From Undaria pinnatifida (Eukaryota > Sar > Phaeophyceae > Laminariales > Alariaceae), in the NCBI GenBank assembly GCA_012845835.1, contig JABAKD010000022.1:13375718-13439717 (forward strand): a stretch of 64,000 bases of DNA. Reading direction: 5' to 3'. The first letter of the stretch is position 1. Every line of letters begins with the position of its first letter. Below are positions 32,401 to 45,700 of the stretch, in pieces. The notes beneath the pieces were generated by a model. It was not told the DNA's origin, made no database searches, and was given only the letters and a program-made list of their open reading frames with translations. The position numbers were made by a program, and so were the translations under genes.

Positions 32401-34044
32401 CTGGAAAATAGAATAGCCTCCTCAACAGCCTCCCCACTTTAGTCGTGTATGGCCCGCTAACGAGAGAGCTCTTCACTGCTCAACGAGCTACCATAGCCTA
32501 TGGTAATAGAGGCACACCGTTTTTTCTTCTTCTCTGAGGCTCCTTCCTCACCTACCTGAGCTCCTTCCTCCACCTCAGGAGCTCTATTACCAGTGCCGTT
32601 CTCCCGTAACACTGCTTTCACGAGAAATATGAATCCTGTAACCCGATACACTTTTGTGTGGCCTATCATGCGTCATCAACGAGTAAAAAAGGGCAAACTA
32701 TAAGCGATACTCAGACGATATCGGGGACTGGACTTCCTCTGCTGACCCTTTTGGGGCTTGGTTGTATCTTGATTACAGTATAGCGACCATAAAAACGATG
32801 AATATTGCAATATTTCCGAGCGTCCACGAGCCGTGTCGTGAGCGCGCAGCAGCAGGAGTAGGATCATGCCGTGCTGCGCCCGTCCCGTTCGAGTCTTCGC
32901 ATTGTTGGCGTCGTCGTTCGGACATGTATCATCGCCAACTATTAACAGCAGAGGCCGATGCCGAAATCGTCATTTTTTCCCTCTGAAGCCCCAACGGAAG
33001 AGCTGTCAGACGGCAGGATTTCACGATTAACAACTAGTCGGTAGGTGTCGTCAGCCAACTAACTGACGTTAGTCAGCAAGTCGGCTGACGAAGCCAGCTG
33101 ATGGCCAGCCGTCTTGCCGACTAAAGTCAGGCGAGGGAAGAGAGCCCAAACTGGCCACCCCCGGCCGGGGTTTCCTGCTCAATAACGAAAAGATGCATTC
33201 CTCATTAAACAATCCCTCTGACAAGAAGTGTGGAAGCCAATAAGTCGGATAGTTGGCACCTCTGTTTCACGACTATTAATCCGGCTAATAACTAGTTGGT
33301 GACTCAATCGTACTGATTCACAGCTCTACTTTAAGCGGTTAAGGAGACTTGCCAGTCAGAAAATGTTCTGACCGAAAATTGATACCTTTACCATAGCACT
33401 TGTCAACGAGCGCGCATTTTCCGCGGCATACGCAACAGCGCCGGATTTTGGTCTACAGCACAGAACACCGAACAAGAAATAGATATGCTGATACACGCTG
33501 GGTTCCTTATTTTTGGGAGGGGATGTGTTCTACTGTACGCTAGCTGCAGTATAACGGCTCCCGGATTTCTTAAGTTCCTGTCAATATCTCAGCCTGCCCC
33601 GACTATCACCCCCTTTCTTGTTATGTGTCCAGTGCTGTATGGCAGACTGGCTTCTCCTTAACACACTGTATTTTTCTCCCATAAACCATCTGGGGTTCAC
33701 GAAGAGCGTGCAGCGGGGCGTGTGCCACCATGAAGCCAGCGTGGCGTACGGCCGCTTACGTTGCAGTTTAGACACACACCTCCCCTGCTGCAACAGACTG
33801 GACACCTTCGTGTTGCCGCTGTTGTCATCGCCAGTTACTTCGACAGTTTCCCCCTCTAAATTCCAAGATGGGGTAACCGAAAATGTCGTCGTTCACCTCT
33901 CTTGGGGTACACAGCTCGCAGCGTCAAAGCACCACCGCCCAAGGCAACGCACGTTAGTCAGTCAGAAACCCGACAAGACAGAGGGCACTAACATACCTAC
34001 AGCAATCACTGAAACACACAAAAAAAAACTACCAGGTAATACTA

Positions 34045-34345
34045 TATCTAGGTACCTTAATTCCTCAAGTAAACAAAAATGAGGTATTGCAAGATAGGTA
34101 CCTTAATCACTGAAATAAAACCAATTTAAATATATAAAACCTCATTCCTAGAAACACAAAGGACCCTACCTTAAGCACTGAAGAAAACAAAAATCTAAGA
34201 AAGGCACCTCAAGCACTAAAAGAGCAAACGCGCCAATTTGTTACTGATCGCCTTTACTATCGTTTATAACGCACATTAGCCTGAACTACAGGTACCTCAA
34301 ACACTGAACTACTGTAAGGCAAAAAAAACTAACACAGGTACTTCA
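34045..34345 (+). repeat. 'ggtaccttaa.cactgaa' degenerate tandem repeat
   Basis: About six units of 40-60 bases containing 'ggtacctcaagcactgaa' variants and A-rich spacers. Confidence 0.7.
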
Positions 34346-34629
34346 AGCACTATTGTACGTGCCGTTACAACCGCAAACGAACCAATTTCTTGCTCATCGT
34401 ATTCCTGCTGTTGAAAACGCACGTTAAGCCTGAACTATCGAACGTACGTGCGCAACACCGTACTTTGTCAATGACCCCGGAGTCACTGACTTTAAAAGCG
34501 ATACAACGAGCGTTACAAAAGCACTCCTTGTAAAAAAAGCCTACTGAGCTCAAGAGCTGACGAGGCGAGAAAATAAACACAGCAGTCGCCCGTTATTGGC
34601 ACAGTCATTCCACGGTAGGGGTTGCAAGG

Positions 34630-34835
34630 GAAGGTTCAAATAACTTTCTGAGCTCCTAACATGATTCAATATCGACATCATCCATCATCACCCGAAATAT
34701 GACTTCGAAGGCATTCGTTCGAGCAACCCGACCAACGTTCACCTATACGCCGTAGTCCTAGCACTAACATAGTCGTGACAGTTTCAGACCAACCGCTAGT
34801 TCCGCGCTTGAGGACCTCAACCAATCACAACAGGT
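34630..34835 (+). repeat. Dispersed ~200-base repeat, copy 3
   Basis: Shares 'catcatccatcatcacccgaa', 'tgacttcgaaggcattcgtt' and 'ccgtagtcctag' with copies 1 and 2. Confidence 0.7.
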
Positions 34836-34869
34836 CAGAACGTCAGAAACACCATATGGCCCAAAAAGT

Positions 34870-35060
34870 GCAACCGTTACGGCACTATAGAGGGATGACT
34901 CAGGACCGGTATGTGCACTATAGGGGGAAATACCGGCACTATAGGGACAACCGGCACTACGCCGCGCACTGTCACTTCTGCGGTTTCCCGTCTGTTTCAC
35001 AGGCGCTATATCGGGCAACCGGCACTATAGGGGCAACCGGCGCCATAGAGGGACCGCTAA
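34870..35060 (+). repeat. 'ggcactatag..accgg' cluster, copy 2
   Basis: At least six 'ggcactatag' or 'gccatagag' motifs, most followed by 'gg.caaccggc'. It resembles the end of a MITE-like element with internal subrepeats. Confidence 0.7.
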
Positions 35061-35234
35061 CTGTAACTCTTTACTAGCGGTAATGTCCCGGGACGGGTAC
35101 CGTTGCGCGATTGCCTTGGCAATACTCCGAAACACCGTGCCCACTGTAAGAGCATTGCTCGAAACATCCGGGCTAACATAGTTGCATCAGATCACATAAA
35201 CCCCGGCACTAGCTACAGTAGCTAACACTAAGGG

Positions 35235-35390
35235 GGGCCACCGACCTACATCCTTCATGAGGATAAACGAGGACCCGCCCCCACCCCCCCCCCCTAGCAC
35301 GCGCGATCGCAGTATCAAACACAGCTTGCACATATAAGTTTCGACAAAAACCGCCATCTCACAGCTGAAATGTTGTTTATATTTCATAAA
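35235..35390 (+). repeat. Terminal unit of the long C-rich repeat, truncated copy
   Basis: 'gccaccgacctacatccttc', a C run, 'cgcgcgatcgcagtatcaaac', 'acagcttgcac' and 'catctcacagctg', as at the 3' ends of the long repeats at 15 and 52.7 kb. Confidence 0.75.
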
Positions 35391-36061
35391 AACATCTTCG
35401 CAGCAAGTGACGACAGCAGTCTACGCCAACGCAAGAACGAAACCGCCCAAAACAACGCGCACCACAAAGGCCGACACGACAACACCGACGGCAGACTGGG
35501 TCTCCCAAGAAATTGGGCCGCTAGAAAAAGTGGGTCCCGCCCAAACAACACCGAATATTACACAAAGTCCGACAGATCAGATATCAATATGTGGTCTACC
35601 AGGGATGTATGTCTTTCACGGCAGACAGATCCCCGGTTCGTGTGATCTGCATGGCCTATAGGGCGTGTTGCCGCGTGGGAACCGTGTTATCTGTTCCTAG
35701 CACATATTTTCTGGGTTGAATCTGTACTGCACAGATCCTGCACAGCATATCAATACGACAGATGTGGGAACTACATTATATCTAATAGTAGATCGTGATC
35801 AATCTGTCCGGTGTGTGGGACATGATATGAAGCGGCCACAGCAAACGTGACGACACATACATCGACGCCGCAGCGACAACAACAACACCCGCGCGAAACA
35901 ACTTATAATTTAGAGCTCTAGAGGTGCACGGGCAACGTTGGAGGTGCGCGCGCAACGTTCGAGCTAAGGGTAATTCCTAACGAACACAACAAATGTCGCG
36001 AATCGCCACCATTTTTTTTGTCGAAATGTCACTAATTAAGATTTGTTGTCATTTTTTTTTG

Positions 36062-36703
36062 TCATGAAACGTGATCCTTTGCGTTCCTTAGGAACGGCTC
36101 TAAGAGCATCGATGCCGCCGCTCCTGCAGCCCAGGCTAGCAAACCGACGCCCGTTGTCGTCATTCCACACTGGCTCCGAAAAGTCGGTGTTGCCGAGGAC
36201 GAGTCAACGATGGTGCCATTCCCGAACGGTCCAGTAACAACAAGAGAATACGCCTGGGTATCAACTAAGAGCGAATTCGATCGCACGGACACTGTCCACG
36301 TACCGTACCCTTCTTGTGCCAACTCTCCCTCGGAAACAACCACGCGCTCGATCACGTTATCGTGGTCAGTTGCCCCCGAGAACCACATCCCGAAGTTTGT
36401 CCCTCTCGGCGATTCAACCGTCAGGTCAAGGTCGTGGACTAGCTGCTCGTTGGAGAAGGTGGACGCGGGCGGGTCGATCCACGCGAGGGTCGCCCTAAAC
36501 TCTCCCACGTCGCTTTCGACGGTCTCAAAGGTATACCTGTCGACCTCGTACTCGTTTATGTTAACGTCGTCCGCCACGAATAAGCCAATGTCGCCCAAGC
36601 CCTGTAAGGGCAGGCCCGCCTCGAGATGAACTCGCCCGAAGCCACGGTGCCCGTCTGGCTCCGAGCTTCCTCCCATTAAATTGGCGCTGTTGATAAGCAT
36701 GGC
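36062..36703 (-). CDS. S8 protease last exon (C-terminal sandwich and hydrophobic tail)
   Basis: Acceptor tctggcag|GCCATG, 213 codons then TGA at 36064-36062. AMLINSANLMGG and GFGRVHLEAGLPL close the catalytic domain; ATLAWIDPP, NEQLVHDLDLTVESPRG, NVIERVVV and GTWTVSVRS form the C-terminal beta domain. The tail GVGLLAWAAGAAASMLL is followed by a short charged end (RNAKDHVS). Confidence 0.93.
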   Translation of the reverse strand, partial: AMLINSANLMGGSSEPDGHRGFGRVHLEAGLPLQGLGDIGLFVADDVNINEYEVDRYTFETVESDVGEFRATLAWIDPPASTFSNEQLVHDLDLTVESPRGTNFGMWFSGATDHDNVIERVVVSEGELAQEGYGTWTVSVRSNSLLVDTQAYSLVVTGPFGNGTIVDSSSATPTFRSQCGMTTTGVGLLAWAAGAAASMLLEPFLRNAKDHVS

Positions 36704-39700
36704 CTGCCAGAGGGTAAAGCGGGGGGGGTGGGGTACTCGTTTGTTGCTAGCCTTCGCAATTTGAGCTTTGATCACGTATCCCTTCCGAGGCGGGGCACCG
36801 TTCCTACTCCTGTTAAAGACACAAGCAGAAGGTGGAGGTGTACTCGTTGTCATGCATGGTCGTAGTCTGTGGTACCTATGGTACCCCTATCTCACTCTAT
36901 GGTACCCTGTGGTACCCTGTAGTACCCTGTGGCACCCTGTGGTACCCTGTGGTACCCTGTGGTACCTGTGATACCCTGTGGTCCCTGTGGTACTTGTGGT
37001 ACCCTGTGGTCCCTGTGGTACGCTGTGGTACGCTGTGGTACGCTGTGGTACCCTATGGTACCCTATGGTACCCTATGGTACCCTATGGTACCCTATGGTA
37101 CCCTATGGTACCCTATGGTACCCTATGGTACCCTATGGTACCCTATGGTACCCTATGGTACCCTATGGTACCCTATGGTACCCTATGGTACCCTATGGTA
37201 CCCTATGGTACCCTATGGTACCCTATGGTACCCTATGGTACCCTATGGTACCCTATGGTACCCTATGGTACCCTATGGTACCCTATGGTACCCTATGGTA
37301 CCCTATGGTACCCTATGGACCCTATGGTACCCTATGGTACCCTATGGTACCCTATGGTACCCTATGGTACCCTATGGTACCCTATGGTACCCTATGGTAC
37401 CCTATGGTACCCTATGGTACCCTATGGTACCCTATGGTACCCTATGGTACCCTATGGTACCCTATGGTACCCTATGGTACCCTATGGTACCCTATGGTAC
37501 CCTATGGTACCCTATGGTACCCTATGGTACCCTATGGTACCCTATGGTACCCTATGGTACCCTATGGTACCCTATGGTACCCTATGGTACCCTATGGTAC
37601 CCTATGGTACCCTATGGTACCCTATGGTACCCTATGGTACCCTATGGTACCCTATGGTACCCTATGGTACCCTATGGTACCCTATGGTACCCTATGGTAC
37701 CCTATGGTACCCTATGGTACCCTATGGTACCCTATGGTACCCTATGGTACCCTATGGTACCCTATGGTACCCTATGGTACCCTATGGTACCCTATGGTAC
37801 CCTATGGTACCCTATGGTACCCTATGGTACCCTATGGTACCCTATGGTACCCTATGGTACCCTATGGTACCCTATGGTACCCTATGGTACCCTATGGTAC
37901 CCTATGGTACCCTATGGTACCCTATGGTACCCTATGGTACCCTATGGTACCCTATGGTACCCTATGGTACCCTATGGTACCCTATGGTACCCTATGGTAC
38001 CCTATGGTACCCTATGGTACCCTATGGTACCCTATGGTACCCTATGGTACCCTATGGTACCCTATGGTACCCTATGGTACCCTATGGTACCCTATGGTAC
38101 CCTATGGTACCCTATGGTACCCTATGGTACCCTATGGTACCCTATGGTACCCTATGGTACCCTATGGTACCCTATGGTACCCTATGGTACCCTATGGTAC
38201 CCTATGGTACCCTATGGTACCCTATGGTACCCTATGGTACCCTATGGTACCCTATGGTACCCTATGGTACCCTATGGTACCCTATGGTACCCTATGGTAC
38301 CCTATGGTACCCTATGGTACCCTATGGTACCCTATGGTACCCTATGGTACCCTATGGTACCCTATGGTACCCTATGGTACCCTATGGTACCCTATGGTAC
38401 CCTATGGTACCCTATGGTACCCTATGGTACCCTATGGTACCCTATGGTACCCTATGGTACCCTATGGTACCCTATGGTACCCTATGGTACCCTATGGTAC
38501 CCTATGGTACCCTATGGTACCCTATGGTACCCTATGGTACCCTATGGTACCCTATGGTACCCTATGGTACCCTATGGTACCCTATGGTACCCTATGGTAC
38601 CCTATGGGACCCTATGGTACCCTATGGTACCCTATGGGACCCTATGGGACCCTATGGGACCCTATGGGACCCTATGGGACCCTATGGGACCCTATGGTAC
38701 CCTATGGTACCCTATGGTACCCTATGGTACCCTATGGTACCCTATGGTACCCTATGGTACCCTATGGTACCCTATGGTACCCTATGGTACCCTATGGTAC
38801 CCTATGGTACCCTATGGTACCCTATGGTACCCTATGGTACCCTATGGTACCCTATGGTACCCTATGGTACCCTATGGTACCCTATGGTACCCTATGGTAC
38901 CCTATGGTACCCTATGGTACCCTATGGTACCCTATGGGACCCTATGGGACCCTATGGTACCCTATGGGACCCTATGGTACCCTATGGGACCCTATGGTAC
39001 CCTATGGGACCCTTTGGTGCCTTATGGTACCGTAGTATTCTTTCATCATCGCGTTATGATTTCCAGCTCAACTCGAAAGAGTTTTTACCCTCAGCGACCT
39101 TCTGGACAAGCCGTGTTCATACGTGTCTTCCCTTCTCCCCCCCCGGTACGTGCCTTAATCTTTATCGCGCACACCTGGTAGGGTTCAGCATTCTCACTTT
39201 TCAATTTTCGTGCTCGTCGATTTTCATCGAATTTTGCGTTTTGCTCTCTCGCTTTCCGCTGACCGTAGACTATGGTACCCATTAAGTTGGCGCTGTTGAT
39301 AGCCTTCCAAAGGATGGGGGGGCATGCATGGCCGTAGTCTATCACCCCCGAGTCATCTCACACTAGAGGTTGCAGTTTTGGGGTTAACTAATGTTTCTGA
39401 CGTTATAACGTTTTGATTGGCTGACCTCCTCAAGCGAGGAACTATCGTCTAGTGAACACACTAGTGAACAAACTAGTGACCATACTAGTGAACACAGTAG
39501 TGAACACACTAGTGAACACACTGGTGAACACACCCTCTACCCGGCAGAAAGGGTTGCTTCGTGGGACAGATTCTGGAATCGTCCATTTATTTCGTCATTC
39601 CCCCCCTCTAATATAACACCCTACTCTGGGGGTTATCAATTTTAGAATGGCCAAAATACATCCCGCCCTGCGCCCAAGACTTTGTCGTCAAAGACGTGAA

Positions 39701-42700
39701 CCCAGTTCTAAACGGGTTACAAAAACCCCTCTACAACTGCGCCCCCATTTTCTTGAGGGGAAATACGTTCAATTTAGCTCGGGATTAGGTTTATAGCAGT
39801 AAACAGGTTAAGGGCGTCATATTCTGTGACATGTAACACCGTGCAAGTTGAGAGAGAGGGTGAGAAAAATTTACCTTGACCGTGGCTGCGGAAGGGCCGA
39901 ACTCTTCGCACACGAAGGCCGTTGTCTCCATGTCGTCGTCACACAAGCCTCGTGCCTCCAAGTCCGTCACGTAAAAGGTGTCGTCCTTAAAGTACTGCCG
40001 TATCTGCCGAGGGTGCGGCAATGAAATAGAGAAACGACGGAAAACTCGTAAAAGGATCAGAACGAAAGAACCATAAAACATTACAACAAGGCCACAAAGA
40101 AAACACACAAAAAAGGTCATAAATAAGAACAAATCGGGGGGGGGGGGTTGTTTTTGTACCTGCCGCAGAACGAATAGGTGGCGCGAGCAATGCCAGGGCA
40201 TGGGCGGTGGGCGGTCGGCAGTCGACGCGGTTCCCAAAGAATGTGTGCATCCGGTATACCGGTGCTGCAAAGAGCGTTTTCGTCTTCAGCTCCCGAACCA
40301 CGAAAAAGATACTACACTCGTGTAAACGTCAGGACGAAAAACAAACCTGGCGGGGGGGGGGGGGGGGGGGGGGGTTCTGTAACTGCTGCAGAACAAATGG
40401 TTGGCACGAGCGATGTTATTAATAGGGCATGGCGGTGGGCGCTGGGCGGTCGACGACACGCCCCAACAAGGAGTACACCCGACAGAAAGATGCGGCAAAG
40501 AGCGTCTTTATGTAATTAACCTTTAGCTCACGAACCGTGAGAACGTGAGAACAACACCACACTCGTAAAAAAAGGTTAGGACAATAAAACATACCAGGGG
40601 ATGGGTGTTGTTTCCTGCATCGTTTGTTGAGGTGATCGGTAGCGCAGGTGGTGTTGAAGTGAGGCGTTGGGACGGCGGTCGACGCGATGCCCGAACGAAG
40701 ATGAACGCGCGACTAACGACGCCCAAAGAGCGTGTATAGTATTTAGCTCACGATCCATGACTAACGGCTCCAATGGCTCGTACCTATCCCTTATCGTGAT
40801 CTAAATGCCAGTGTAAACTAGCAAAACACTATAGAACGAGCTGCATCCGCGTTCGCCCTCCGTCCCACACGGCCAAACCCAATTTCAACTTCTGTAGTTG
40901 ACCCCTCCCCTCCAGATTGCATCTCACGTTCTCGCTCTCTATCCCAAACGGCTGAATGACCAGAGAGTTAAATGCCAATTTCAATCTTCCTTGCATGCAA
41001 CGTGCCTGTCCCTGATCTGGAACCCTTTGGCGAGGGCTGCACCATCAATAATTCTAGGAGAGCGAAAACACAAGCGCACTTCCACAGGAGCTGTGACGGC
41101 AGTTTATTGTCGCACGCGCTTAAGCTTTCGCTACTGCAATACCAGTACTTTCTATTTCATGCCGCGTTCTCGCGAAATCTACTCTATTTTATTGCAGCGA
41201 TACAGCGACAGGCGACCGATACGAAGACAATAACACCACATGGCAGTGTATGCTCGCGCGGGTCGAAACTTGAACGCAGCGCAAGCGCCGAGCGATGCGC
41301 CTACGGAAACATCTCGAAACCCTTACGCTTTGACCTAACAAGGCTGCAATTTTCGTCCCATGAAAATTGAACACCGTTTTGTGTTTGCTGGCATATTATA
41401 TGCGACAGTCCCATGAAAATTGAACACTGTTTTGTGTGTTCTGGCATAGTCTATTAAATGCGTTACATAGCTTTCAGAAAGAAGTATACAAATCCTAAAT
41501 CGTCTGCTTCGACCGCAGGAAATAATGGATCCTTGAATTACAGTTGCATTGATTCATTAGATTTGTTTCGTACAGATCTTAGGGCGACGATCGGGGGGCG
41601 GGTGTTTGCAGCAACACAATGTCGACACCTAAAAAACGAATACGAACGCGAATGCGTCGTCAAGGCCAAGTATCACGGGACACGTAAACCAATGCTAAAC
41701 GCGCGCTTTCAAGGGCGATGAGCCGAGTGCTCCACACTAAACCCTGGAAATTAGGCATCATGTCAAGGCAAAAAATTATGCCCTTTCAAGGGGGTAAAGT
41801 GCTGTCTTGACGCCTTTACAACTGGAAACTCTTTCTTCCCACAAATTACTTGGATTTAGTATAGGTAGGGGTTTTGGGGCTCTACAGGGGTTAATCCACG
41901 TTGCGTCAGAACCGTCGAGTGCTCATTTTTTTACGACGACAGCGTTATGTCGTAGATCTGCAACGGGTTTGTTTACACGATGACTTCGGGTAGGTTCGCA
42001 GAAAAAACTGGGCCTTGGTGTAGTTTATGAGATTCTTTAAACACCCGCAGCAAATGTAAAAACACCTCGTGTATTGGGCCAAAGCCTGCAAGAGCAGTGC
42101 GCCTCGTCGCTGACCCCTTGGTTCACACTAGACAGAGCCCGCCAAACCTTCGCACGTACCATGGCCGCAGAGCCCGCCACTACAGGCACGGCCATCGAAG
42201 TCCCGGCTTGAAACTCCAGCACACAGCTAGGCCCTGATTCCCCGGCACTCGAAGCGGACAGAAGCTGTTGTCGAGCGGAAGAAACAGCGGAGGCGACAGC
42301 GGATATGGGGAATGGTTGTCAACGTCCCCGGTTTTACGAGCAGACAAAGATCTCGACAGATACGGTAGTATCTCAAACCGCCTGAATGAAAAATCGGACT
42401 TTGGCCATTCTCTCTATCCTGTCTATGCCCCCGGATTCATTAGTCGACAAAGAACTCGATACAGTCAGTGTCCGACACCAGTTACAAAATCTCGTGTATC
42501 TGGCCAGACTGGAATTATTATGTACGGCAGGGTGCCTCCTACGCTATTTTCAGTACAAAATAAGCCATGTTCTTATTTCGTCGAAGACTCGACCCTGGCA
42601 CTCTTAGCTGCCAAAATCTCCAGCCCTGTCGCGTAACGTACAGCGGCACCCTGAAAAACCCGATGCCCCCCTTCCCCAATGAAACAGAGCGATTGGTACG

Positions 42701-45700
42701 AGAGGTGGCGACGGAAGGGGGTGTACTCAGTTTGTGCACGGCCGTAGTCGTATGGCCATGGACCCTCGCATCCCTGCTATGCCAGGACGGAGCACGTCGG
42801 GCTTTCAACAACCAGGCAGACATTGCTTGCACCAAGCGCGAAAGTCCGTGAGGTTTTCGGCGGGTCGCATGAAGGGTGAACTGCATCCTGCCAACAACCG
42901 CTCGTGAGACGGACTTCGGCACCTTGTGCCTACTTTCTTGCTTGTGGATGACAGCGCCAATGAGCTATACTTAGTTTTCTGGTGTGGCCACTCCAGAGAC
43001 AGCAATGGGTATTACTATATATCTACCTCGTGGGTGCCTTACCATATTCACAGACTACGCGATGCGATCATTCCCCTTGTGCGGAGTTAGGGTTCTCCAC
43101 CTCGCACAATAAGTATATATATATGCTTTTTCAACAAAAGAAAATAACCCCTCCCATTACGAAAAAATTTACCCACATAGTATACTATAATACGAGTACC
43201 AACAACGCAGCTTGCAAAGATGAGTATTGACCCGAAATTCGTCGAACTCACGGTTGACGTCCTCAAATTTTTTTTATAAAATACCTTACTCGATAACCGT
43301 CTTGGCGACCACCAACAAAAAGAAAAAGTGCCCTGGTTGTCTAGCTCACGCAGTGATTGGCATGTTCTGCAGCGTCGATGCCAACCGAGGCTAATTATTA
43401 TATACATAATTTAGGGGCGACGGAAGGGGACGGTGGCAATCATGCTCCTGGGTGCATGAGCAGACGAAGAACTCGATCTGCTTTCACACGCAGCTTGCAA
43501 ATAGGAGTTTCGGCGGAATGCTCGATATTTGCGTCTAAGGTACATTGTCTTTCTAATTTTGACAAAATACCCCATGAAGCACTCGATGCTATTTACACCT
43601 CGATACCCCCCATGAAGCAGGGTGTATTCGCAATCGATCTTTGCCCACCCCCTCGTCTATTCCGCCCCGGTCGAAATCCCAACCCTGCGTCATGCAACCA
43701 ACCCCGCGTCCCTTTTTCAAAACGCGCCCGATCACAGGGCGCAACAAAAATACGGCTTGATGGGGTTGTCGGGTATCGAGTGTCGAGCCGAAGCTCTGCC
43801 ATTCAGGGAAATCGCATGTGCGTCCCATCATCAACAGCACCCGACCCATATTATGTGATCCCACTCTGTTCCTAGTCCAAGTATAAGGACGGATATGATA
43901 CAAGTATTAAGACAAAAAAACCCTTGACTATTTCCAGACAGGGTGATAGATGGAAGAAACGTCATGATATTAACACAAAACGTTCCATATATTTCGGGAC
44001 AGAATGATAATGTGGAAGAAACGTGATGAGATGAGCGCCCCAATGTAGGTGTCTCTACTACCATCTATGATAGCAGTAGGAACGGTGCTTCATCCCGAAA
44101 AGGACACGTGGTCAATGGTCGATGGTTGATATGACGGACACATGCGTAGGTAGAGGTGCACCAACTATTTCCTGGGAACTTTCTCACTGGTGGAGGTGCA
44201 CCAATAATTCTTTGAGAATTTTCTCACTTGAAGAACTCTCCTATATAACTCACACAAAAAACTGACTTATTGATAGAGTAAAGTGAAACTGAAACCCGAT
44301 GAAAAAAGTCATCATGGCCTAGCTATACAAACACCAATATTAGTAATAGCATATTGCAAAACAAGAATGACATCCCGACGATAAAATTGACAGGTTAAGG
44401 AGCCCCGTCAGTCAGAAAACATTTTATCCATAGGTTAGCCGAGAAGCTGTACACCATCGTAGCACGCATCGCCTACAGCAAAATCAGTAAATGAGTACGC
44501 CCACCCCCCCCCCCCTCCCGCAATTTGCCCAACGCACCCGATCACCCGGCGCGACAATTTCCGGCTTGATGCGATTGTCGTACGTCGGGCCGAAGGAACT
44601 GAAGTAAGCCACAGTGTCGATATCCGACACGGTCTGCCCTGGGGGGTAGTCGAAGTGCGTGCCATCATCAGCTGTCCCCGACCACCGCGTCTCTCCTGAA
44701 GAGGAGGCTCCCACGGTTAGCACGTTTTTTGCGACGGCAGGACTACCGATGCTGCACGTGCCGTCGCTTTCTCCCTCGTTTCCCGCTGCGAAAATGAGCA
44801 GGTGCTTGGGGTTCTGCGAACAAAAATCGACAAACATTAACCCACGGCAAGGCGGTGGAAAAGGCGAGCAAAACATGTGGCTTTAAAAAAAACACATCGT
44901 GCACATCGTGTATGCCGACGGTCTCTCGCTGTCGACGCAAAGCTAAAGGATGTAAGCTGTGCAACATAACATAAGACGCCGCTGTTTTCGCCTTCGTTTG
45001 CCACTGCGACAACGAGCGAATGCTTGTGATTTTGCCCAAAAATCGATAGATGAGCGCAAGGCAAGGCAGGGGGCAGAATCCGCAAGACGTTTTTTCGAAT
45101 AGGGGCTCATGTGCAGTTGTGCTATTGCCATACGCTGAAGGTTGAAGACTGCAAATGATACGCTGGATGCTACTAAAAGATGCCTGGAAGATTTCAAGTA
45201 GCGAAAGACGCTTCGAAAAGATGCAGGGAGACGGGTGGGTGGGTGGGTGGATGGGTGGGGCATGAAAATGGATCGCTTCCGAAAGACAGCGGTAGTTTGA
45301 TCACTGCTAGGGACGAGAGGACGAAGAGCGTTCACTTTGCCAGACCCCTTTCGCCAATTGCACATTTACTCCCTCAAAGCTTCCCCTCCGTTGTGCCAGG
45401 GGTGATAGAAAGTCAGCGAACACAGCAAACAAGCGGCACGGCACCCAACGATTTCCTGATTATGATGATGACGTTCTCAGAGCTCATTTCAATGGAATCT
45501 AGACCGCGGTCGCTCAAAAAAAGGAAAAAGCGTCCCGGCGGAAGAAAACAAGGTAAAACAAATACTTTCGCCACAGCAGTACAAAAACGCAAGGGAACGG
45601 TACCGCGGCCTGCGGTATATCATCCCGTATGGCTCGAAAACCGAATGGTATCAGCAAAAAAAACTTGAGTGCGCACACCAGAAAAGTAAGGAAGAAAAGG

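Larger units (their letters stand above)
30669..36061. other. Intergenic region between convergent genes
   Basis: Between the stop codons of the chaperonin-like (plus) and protease (minus) genes. No exon recognised. Holds C runs (31726-31736, 31770-31780), GGGTC array 3, a 'gtcagcc / gtcggctgac' palindromic cluster (33035-33130), a 'ggtaccttaa.cactgaa' repeat (34045-34345), dispersed repeat copy 3 (34630-34835), the 'cactatag' cluster (34870-35060) and a terminal-unit repeat (35235-35390). Confidence 0.6.
36704..39874. other. S8 protease intron 6
   Basis: About 3.2 kb: the GGTACCCTAT array, an inverted SINE fragment at 39045-39240, an echo of the last exon at 39275-39330, and 'actagtgaacac' repeats (39455-39535). 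Confidence 0.85.

Noticed and set aside
36832-39285. Plus-strand open frames of 685-817 codons
   Set aside because: They are three readings of the 10-base GGTACCCTAT satellite, inside an intron of a minus-strand gene.
42148-42159. Later donor AAG|GTTTGG for the catalytic-Ser exon
   Set aside because: It is also in phase, but adding VRAK breaks the conserved AAM-IRQYF join seen with the GTACGT donor.
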